Below, in pieces: positions 59,001-64,000 of a DNA stretch of 64,000 nucleotides. The position numbers were made by a program, and so were the translations under genes. The DNA is from Sphaerolaimus hirsutus (taxonomy: Eukaryota > Nematoda > Chromadorea > Monhysterida > Sphaerolaimidae), in assembly GCA_964036195.1 (NCBI GenBank), contig OZ038452.1, forward strand, positions 25,617,785-25,681,784. The letters run 5' to 3'. The notes below the pieces were generated by a model. The model did not search any database. It had not been told where the DNA came from and saw only the letters and a program-made list of their open reading frames with translations. Each line of letters begins with the position of its first letter. Positions within the stretch are counted from its first letter, which is position 1.

Positions 59001-62000
59001 TTGGCTAAATATTATATACTACACTAGCATATGACGGCTTATTATTATATGGTAGCATGAATAAATGGAAGCTTTTACACTAAAAATGCTTCAAAACCAA
59101 TGAAAACACTACCATTGGTAATGTGTATGAGAAATTGCGCGCTTGCGCGCAAAAAATTGCAAAATACGTAATGCAAATCTACCAGAAATTTTGCCTTTTA
59201 ATTTTTAAAATTAAAATCAGTTTCCACCCTGTGATTTTTTTTAAAATACGATTTTTTAATCAGTTCAAAAAAAGTGCCAACCCTACCCCAACCAACAGTG
59301 TGAACATAACTATCGCTGAGAAATAGCCGCCGGGGAGTCATGTCCACCCTAATATTATACACGCCGCAGAGACAAAACGTCCACATAATGACAGCCAACA
59401 GAAAAGCCAAAATCTGCGTCGACGTGCAACACAACAGCTTGCTGTAGGTTTCGATCGCCTGCCGCTTGGTGGGCAACGGCAAGGACTTGGTGCAGCTACG
59501 CAACTTTCCCTGTGGACGACAGAGAGAGTGACTGCGTTGTGTTGAGTCTGCGGTGGATATACAGAATTATACATAATTGTACTGTGTGATCGATGTAATG
59601 TTTTTGAGTTCAAAAAAATAAAAACAATAAATAAATAAATACAAACACCAACAAGCGTTTTCAGGGTAATGTGTATGAAATGATCATAATTTACAACCGT
59701 CCGCACACGTGCCAATCAGAGTTGTGAAAGTATTGAACTTTCTAAAGTAAACGTAAAGTATTTTGTTTTTACTCACCCCTGAGTACAGAAGAGGTAAAGT
59801 CAATTTTTTACTTCTACACCAAGCGTAAAACAAGAATTTACACTACAGAACATGAAGACTACCTATACCTTTCTTCCTATACTACACAAACTCTCGAATA
59901 ACACACCATTATCAACGGCACCTGACGGGGCATCACCCCCATTGCGCACAGGTCGGCTACCGGATCCGCTGAGCAGCTTGAACATAATCGGCGTGAAGAA
60001 CATCAGTTGCAGCAGCAGGTCAGCGGCGACGCACGCTGCCGCCGCCGCGCAGAACACCACCACGTCTGGAAGGATTTCGATTAAAATAACATAATGGTAT
60101 TTCTATTCGGGCTGCACAATTCCAGCTACCGTATGTCCTCGAATGAGACCCCAGGGGGTTATTTTTTCGTCGGAGTTTTTGAAGGGGAAGTTATCCAAGC
60201 GGGAGTTATTTTTTCCTAGGGGTAATATTTTTATCTGTTGTTGCTGCTGTTGGGTAATATTCTTTTGTATTTTTCGTTTCACACACTGAACTGCATAAGC
60301 AGACCAGGCGTAGCTTCATTTGGTCTGTCTAATTTCATTGATTGTGTTTTAGATTGACCTAACATCTTTTCCACCTATGACAAATGGGGGGGGTATTCAA
60401 GTCTGGGGAGTTATTCAAGGGGGTTTGGGTAATTTTTCTCACTCGGCAAATAGGGGGGGGGGGTGAGTTATTCACGGGGTGTCTTATTCGAGGATATACG
60501 GTAATCGAACCGCGAACCTGGTATGGGCGTGACCAACCCGCCCACAAAAAACGCGGTCACATTGGTGAGCGACGTGACGAGCACGCCGGTGCCGGCCGCG
60601 TCGAGCGCCAGCGCCAGCCGCCCCGGGTCGTCGGCCGCGCAGCCGCCGCACCGGTGCCACGCGTGCAGCAGCAGAAACGCGTCGTCGATGCCTGCGCGGG
60701 TTTGGGTGGGTGTGAAAGAAACACGGGGAAACACCAACGGCGACACGAGGTTTGGGTTGAAACGGGATCCCGAATCACGTAAAAATCCGAGATTTTGCGG
60801 TCCCGATCCCGAGACCTCAATCCCGATCCCGAAACCCCAATCCCGATCCCGAAATGGCTATCGCAATCCCGAAACACCAATCCCGAAAATTAAAAAACAA
60901 ACAATCCCGATCCCAAAAAGTCAATCCCGCTTGAATTGAACCCTACACAAGTGACGCACCAACGGCTAATACGAGAAAAGGCACCACGATCACAATGGAA
61001 GTGATATTCATGTTGAGCCAGCCGAGCGTGCCGAAACCAGCCGCTATGCCCAGCGACGGCGTGCCCAGCGCCACGGCGCACAATGCCGCTCGCCGGGGGT
61101 AACTCTGAAATGAGCAGCATACCTATTTCTGGGCAGTGGTTTCTGTATACAAACGCCAAAAGTTGTCGAGCTTATCTGGCTAGTAAATCATCAAGGTGGA
61201 GATGTTAAAATGGCTTTTTCTGCCATCCTGTATTCATTTTCACGGAACAAGTAATATTTTTAACACCATTTCACTATTTTCACCTAGGTAGGTATTTAAA
61301 AATTTTATCTAACTTAGCCAACTCGAATCATTCGGGAGAATGATTCGAGCCCTGGAGAATAATTCTTACGTCAGGTTTTTTGAGGGGGTACTATTCAAGG
61401 GGGCAATTATTCAAGTTCAAAATTTTCAATCACAAAGTTGGTAGAGCAAATTCCATGACAATTGGTAGTGCACACCGGGTGTGCTGCTTTTGCATTCGAC
61501 GAATCGAACCAGACACAGCTCATTTGCTGGGTCTGTGTTCATCGATTGTTTTTAAAAGTTTTGTGCAGTAATTTCCTTCCATTTCTCGCTCGTCTAACGG
61601 CGGGGTGGGGGTGAATTATTCAAGGGGGAATTATTAAAAAGGGTTATAATTATAATTAATTATATTATTATTATAGGGGGAATTATTCATGGGGAGATTA
61701 TTAAAAAGGAGACTTACCCTAAATCCTCGAATAAGACCCCAGGGGAGTTATTTTTTTCGTCAGATGTTTTTTAGGGGGGGACTTATTCAAGGAGGGAGTT
61801 ATTCGAGGGGGGGGGGGGAGTTATTTTTTCCTCAGAAAACTTGGACACAAATCATTGCTGATGCAGTCTGTCAACTCATGTTTTTCAGGTATTGACCTGT
61901 ACACAACAACAAAAAGATGTGTGTACACTGTAGGGTTGGCCGATGTTTTTTTTAAACGTTTTTTTTTAAAAACATGACGTCCGAAATATTTTTTTTTTAA

Positions 62001-63568
62001 ACATCGGCTGAAATTTTTAGTACTAAGCACTAGGTATTTTGCAAAATTTTTGCGCGCAATTTCACACACAAATTGACATTGTTGGTTGTTTTCATTGGTT
62101 TTGTAGCATTTTTAGTATCAAACCAAGCATGCAGCTATGTGCTCCATGGGTGAATAAGCCGTCATATGTTGCTGTAGTATATAAATTTGAGGTAATGTGC
62201 TTCCATGTACCTCCAGTGTGTAACATCACTCCCAAAGTAACAACCTGCTTTTATAACCTTGTTTGATCACTATTCCATGCCAAACTTCACTCGAAGTCAC
62301 GAACATTCGACTATAAGCCGATATACAAACATGTCGACAAAAAATGGATATTTTTGACACAAATCACCACTTATAATGCTATCCCATGGCTCCACAGCCA
62401 TTATATGGTCATATTTAACATAACAGAGTATTGCCAGTGTCTGATATACCTATATATGTTGACACTAGGTCATATCTGGGAGCTTTAAAAAAACAACGTT
62501 TTTTATTAAAAAAACGTTTTTTTTATAAAAAAAACATCGAGTTAAAAAAACGTTTTTTTCCAACCCTAGTTCACTGCATACACATCATGTATTTATCTGC
62601 TGTCGCTGCCGTTGGCTAATATTCATATGTATTTTGTATTGTATTCTTTCATACACATGGGCAGTTATTCAGGAGGGGGGGAGTTATTTTTTCCTCGCCT
62701 CGCCAACAGGGGGGAGGTATTCGAGGGGGGGAGTTATTCGAGGGGGTCTTATTCGAGGATTTACGGTATTTAAGAGGAGTGATTATTAGAGTACCTAAGT
62801 AAGTTATGTGAAGACGTCCAAATTTCAGAAAGACAAACTATAACTATTCCATCTAAATGTCCGCCAAACCAGGGACGTATCCAGGATTTTTGAGCGGGGG
62901 GGCTGCTTGTTTACGGAGGCCTGCAGCCCCCCGCCCCCCCCCCCCCCCTGGATACGGCCCTGCGCCAAACCAACCATGTGCACCCCATCTCCAGTAGTGA
63001 ACACAACCCAAACGACGAAAAACGCAGCGATGAGCACCCCCACGCCGATGAACGGCGCGTTAGCCACGGCGGCCCTGAGCACTTCGCGCGCCAACACCTG
63101 GGGACAGTCCCAGACCCTGTAAAAGACCGTGTAAGGTGTAAAAGACCGTGCAAGGTGTAAAACGCCCTTTAAAATGTCAGGTGTCATGTGAAAGACCCTG
63201 GGAAATGTCATGTGTCATGTAAAAGACCCTGGGAAATGTCATGTGTCATGTAAAAGACCCTGGGAAAAGTCATGTGTCATGTAAAATACCCTGTTATGTG
63301 ATGTATCCACATCTAATTGGATCGTTTCCAAATGTTATGTTTTTGTATTCGAATATTACTTTGGATTTGAATCTCACAAAAGATTTGGATACAAAGGTAT
63401 AAAATTTGGATACACACGACACTTTTCAGAGTCTTTTACATGACACGTGACATTTCACACGGTCTTTTACTCTTTACAGGATTGTTTACGGGGTCTGGGA
63501 CTGGCACCTGGTCGCCCAACGTCACCGCGTCCAAGGAGCCGGTCACGTTGCGTTCGCGCACGAAATCA
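53012..63568 (-). CDS. Patched-domain (sterol-sensing, RND-like) membrane protein, partial
   Basis: Eleven exons on the minus strand, 5' part beyond the window: 63508-63568, about 62975-63097, 60960-61104, 60518-60691, 59905-60065, about 59297-59509, 58191-58337, 57720-57910, 55285-55496, 53693-53889, 53012-53221. The reading shows the patched/PTCHD order: first sterol-sensing helices with PFLVLAVGIDDAFLLL and LTNVTAFFVGGLVTPIP, a second extracellular domain after MTPRRLFLSDSY, then VGFSVDFTAHVVHRY and FAKTVTLVVLLGLLHGLFLV before a short cytosolic tail. The family (PTCHD/ptr) comprises RND-fold proteins linked to sterol or lipid transport and hedgehog-related functions. In TM4 the usual GxGVDD is AVGIDD. 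Introns are GT-AG where resolvable except at 57911-58190, where no acceptor is present at the transposon boundary. It is close to PTCHD3-like proteins; the exact orthologue is unknown. Confidence 0.85.
54308..55243. mobile_element. hAT-like element with GGCACC interior
   Basis: Ends TAGTGATGTTAAAGGCACC and GGTGCCTTTACATCACTA are inverted. The 8-bp duplication GCTGCAAC is exact at 54300-54307 and 55244-55251. The arms are degenerate GGCACCGGCACC units around a unique AT-rich centre. It lies in the intron between patched-gene exons 55285-55496 and 53693-53889, 42 bp from the upstream exon's donor. Confidence 0.85.
55562..56023. mobile_element. TA-flanked G-tract MITE, young subfamily
   Basis: TACCGTATTTCCTCGAAATA to GAGGATATACGGTA, matching 38084-38542 throughout. 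It lies in the large patched-gene intron upstream of exon 55285-55496. Confidence 0.8.
56055..56509. mobile_element. hAT-like element with CAGGGACGTATCC ends
   Basis: Left CAGGGACGTATCCAGG pairs with the right CCTGGATACGTCCTTG. Flanking 8-mers ATTCTTCC and ATACTTCC differ at one base. A GGCGCC patch (about 56160-56235) and a run of more than 20 C are inside. A 93-bp deletion derivative sits at 62870-62962. Confidence 0.7.
56510..57719. other. Patched-gene intron, no further gene
   Basis: AT-rich intronic sequence. A degenerate GAATAACTC-type repeat with an ATTACGGTA end lies near 56915-57290, followed by a short patch (57297-57430) with GACCCTCC and GGGTTGGATAGATACC of unknown nature. No exon was found. 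Confidence 0.45.
57914..58190 (-). mobile_element. Introner-family element splitting a patched exon, CTG target
   Basis: On the gene's strand it starts GTGCCAGTCCCAGACC directly after a coding CTG (58191-58193) and ends GGGACTGCCCAC before another CTG (57911-57913). The protein frame continues exactly across the insertion (...GHAPL, then AAPNGTRL...), so it interrupts what was one exon. The duplicated trinucleotide is CTG on the sense strand (CAG on the other), so a GT exists at the 5' side but no AG at the 3' side. Arms carry ATGTCAAATGTCA and CATTTTACA units folding on AACGTACGTT. Confidence 0.85.
58628..59285. mobile_element. hAT-like element with TAGGGTTGG ends
   Basis: TAGGGTTGGAAAAAAATC to TTTTTGCCAACCCTA-type inverted ends (right end GTGCCAACCCTA). 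The arms are A/T-rich degenerate AAAAAATTGATT units around a unique centre. Flanking 8-mers match at six positions. It is intronic, 11 bp from the exon ending near 59297. Confidence 0.7.
60127..60503. mobile_element. TA-flanked MITE, GAATAAGACCCC subfamily
   Basis: TACCGTATGTCCTCGAATGA to TTCGAGGATATACGGTA. The arms have AGTTATT and GGGGTTATT units in place of GAAATACCCC, a diverged subfamily. It ends 15 bp from the patched-gene exon donor at 60518. Confidence 0.65.
61715..62768. mobile_element. TA-flanked MITE with nested hAT-like element
   Basis: TACCCTAAATCCTCGAATAA to TTCGAGGATTTACGGTA with GAGTTATT arms. A TAGGGTTGG-type element (61931-62568) with 8-bp flanks GTACACTG and GTTCACTG is inserted within. 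Both lie in a patched-gene intron. Confidence 0.7.
62870..62962. mobile_element. 93-bp hAT-like MITE beside a patched exon
   Basis: CAGGGACGTATCCAGG to CCTGGATACGGCCCTG, with the exact 8-bp duplication CGCCAAAC at 62862-62869 and 62963-62970. It is inserted about 12-20 bp downstream of the exon that encodes a sterol-sensing helix. The open exon frame runs through its first bases. Confidence 0.8.
63101..63507 (-). mobile_element. Introner-like element forming a patched-gene intron
   Basis: On the gene strand the coding CAG at 63508-63510 is followed directly by GTGCCAGTCCCAGACCC, and the element ends GGGTCTGGGACTGTCCC before a second CAG (63098-63100), then GTG TTG. The donor is the element's first two bases and the acceptor AG is in the duplicated target trinucleotide. 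Splicing removes 63098-63507 (410 bases) and rejoins GACCAG to GTGTTG in phase 0. Arms are GTAAAAGACCCTG and ATGTCATGTGTC units; the centre has ATCCAAATCTT-type units shared with 8000-8160. Confidence 0.9.
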
Positions 63569-63662
63569 CTGCGAACAGAGATGACACTGGGCAGGGTGAG
63601 ATGGTCAGGTGGGAATTTCATTACAGAGTATCCGCGATTTTTCGACAGCTCACTTATATCAT

Positions 63663-63829
63663 GGCCCAATCCCAGACCCTGTAAAGTGTTAAGTGCCAAA
63701 CGCTATGTAAAATGTCATGCAAAGTGTCAATTGTCATGCAAAGTTCAGTCATAAAATATTTTGTTGTTTTTTTAATAGACATTTTACATGATGTTTGACA
63801 CTTTACTTTACAGAGCCTGGGACTGGCCC
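63663..63829 (-). mobile_element. Introner-family element in a patched-gene intron
   Basis: Inverted ends GGCCCAATCCCAGACCC and its partner GGGACTGGCCC, with TGTCAATTGTCATG arms. The termini have lost both the GT and AG that the intron-forming copies carry. It lies upstream of the acceptor TCTGTTCGCAG before exon 63508-63568, so it is probably a passive insertion in a larger intron. Confidence 0.65.
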
Positions 63830-64000
63830 AAGGGCTCAATTTCAATCGTTGTGTGCTTATTCGATGATTAACAACAGCCCAAAAACACGTCGATCTAATA
63901 AAACCAAGACTCAGGCTATAAAAGTCATTTTAAAAAACAACAAAAACGAACGCGATGCACCCGTGCAAATCAGTCTCCCACACTTTGAGCGCTTCACTGA
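63830..64000. other. Right window edge, no exon assigned
   Basis: The upstream exons of the patched-domain gene must lie here or beyond. A minus-strand frame from the edge to about 63932 could encode a short peptide, but nothing diagnostic is visible, so it is left uncalled. Confidence 0.3.

Noticed and set aside
1..64000. CRISPR array, bacterial operons, rRNA or tRNA genes
   Set aside because: Spliced genes exclude a bacterial origin; no regularly spaced identical repeats and no cloverleaf or rRNA-like sequence were noticed.

Overview
The window is nuclear DNA from an animal. Three spliced genes with GT-AG introns can be read. A secreted protein with two peritrophin-type chitin-binding domains suggests an arthropod or another ecdysozoan; the species cannot be told from this sequence. 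Most of the window is not coding. It is packed with short non-autonomous DNA transposons, often nested, many with intact terminal inverted repeats (TIRs) and some with exact target-site duplications (TSDs). No transposase gene is visible.

Layout. 1-36,400 is almost entirely repeats, with a few GC-rich exon-like blocks I cannot name (minus strand near 10.5 kb; plus strand near 15.7, 18.6 and 19.1 kb). 36,457-44,883 (+) is a complete 15-exon SLC6 neurotransmitter transporter, closest to GABA transporters, 650 codons before the stop. 47,313-50,499 (-) is an 8-exon secreted protein of 594 residues: signal peptide, two chitin-binding type-2 (CBM14-like) modules and a long Gln/Pro/Asn-rich linker. 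53,012-63,568 (-) is the C-terminal two-thirds of a patched-domain (sterol-sensing, RND-like) membrane protein; its 5' exons lie beyond the right edge.

Transposons fall into recurring types: (1) TA-flanked elements starting CCGTATT with long G or C tracts; (2) elements with exact or near-exact 8-bp TSDs and ends such as TAGGGTTGG, TAGTGATG, TAACGATGG or CAGAGTTG, hAT-like by TSD length; (3) elements ending (G/T)GCCAGT(C/T)CC flanked by a 3-bp CAG or CTG.

The most interesting system is type 3. Its copies interrupt protein-coding exons. When the target trinucleotide reads CAG on the sense strand, the element's first bases provide the GT donor and the duplicated CAG provides the AG acceptor, so the inserted transposon is itself a complete, frame-neutral intron. 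This is seen in two unrelated genes (SLC6 intron 1; one patched-gene intron). A third copy, in another patched-gene exon, has CTG on the sense strand and so lacks the acceptor. This is an introner-like mechanism that one window lets one test in both states.
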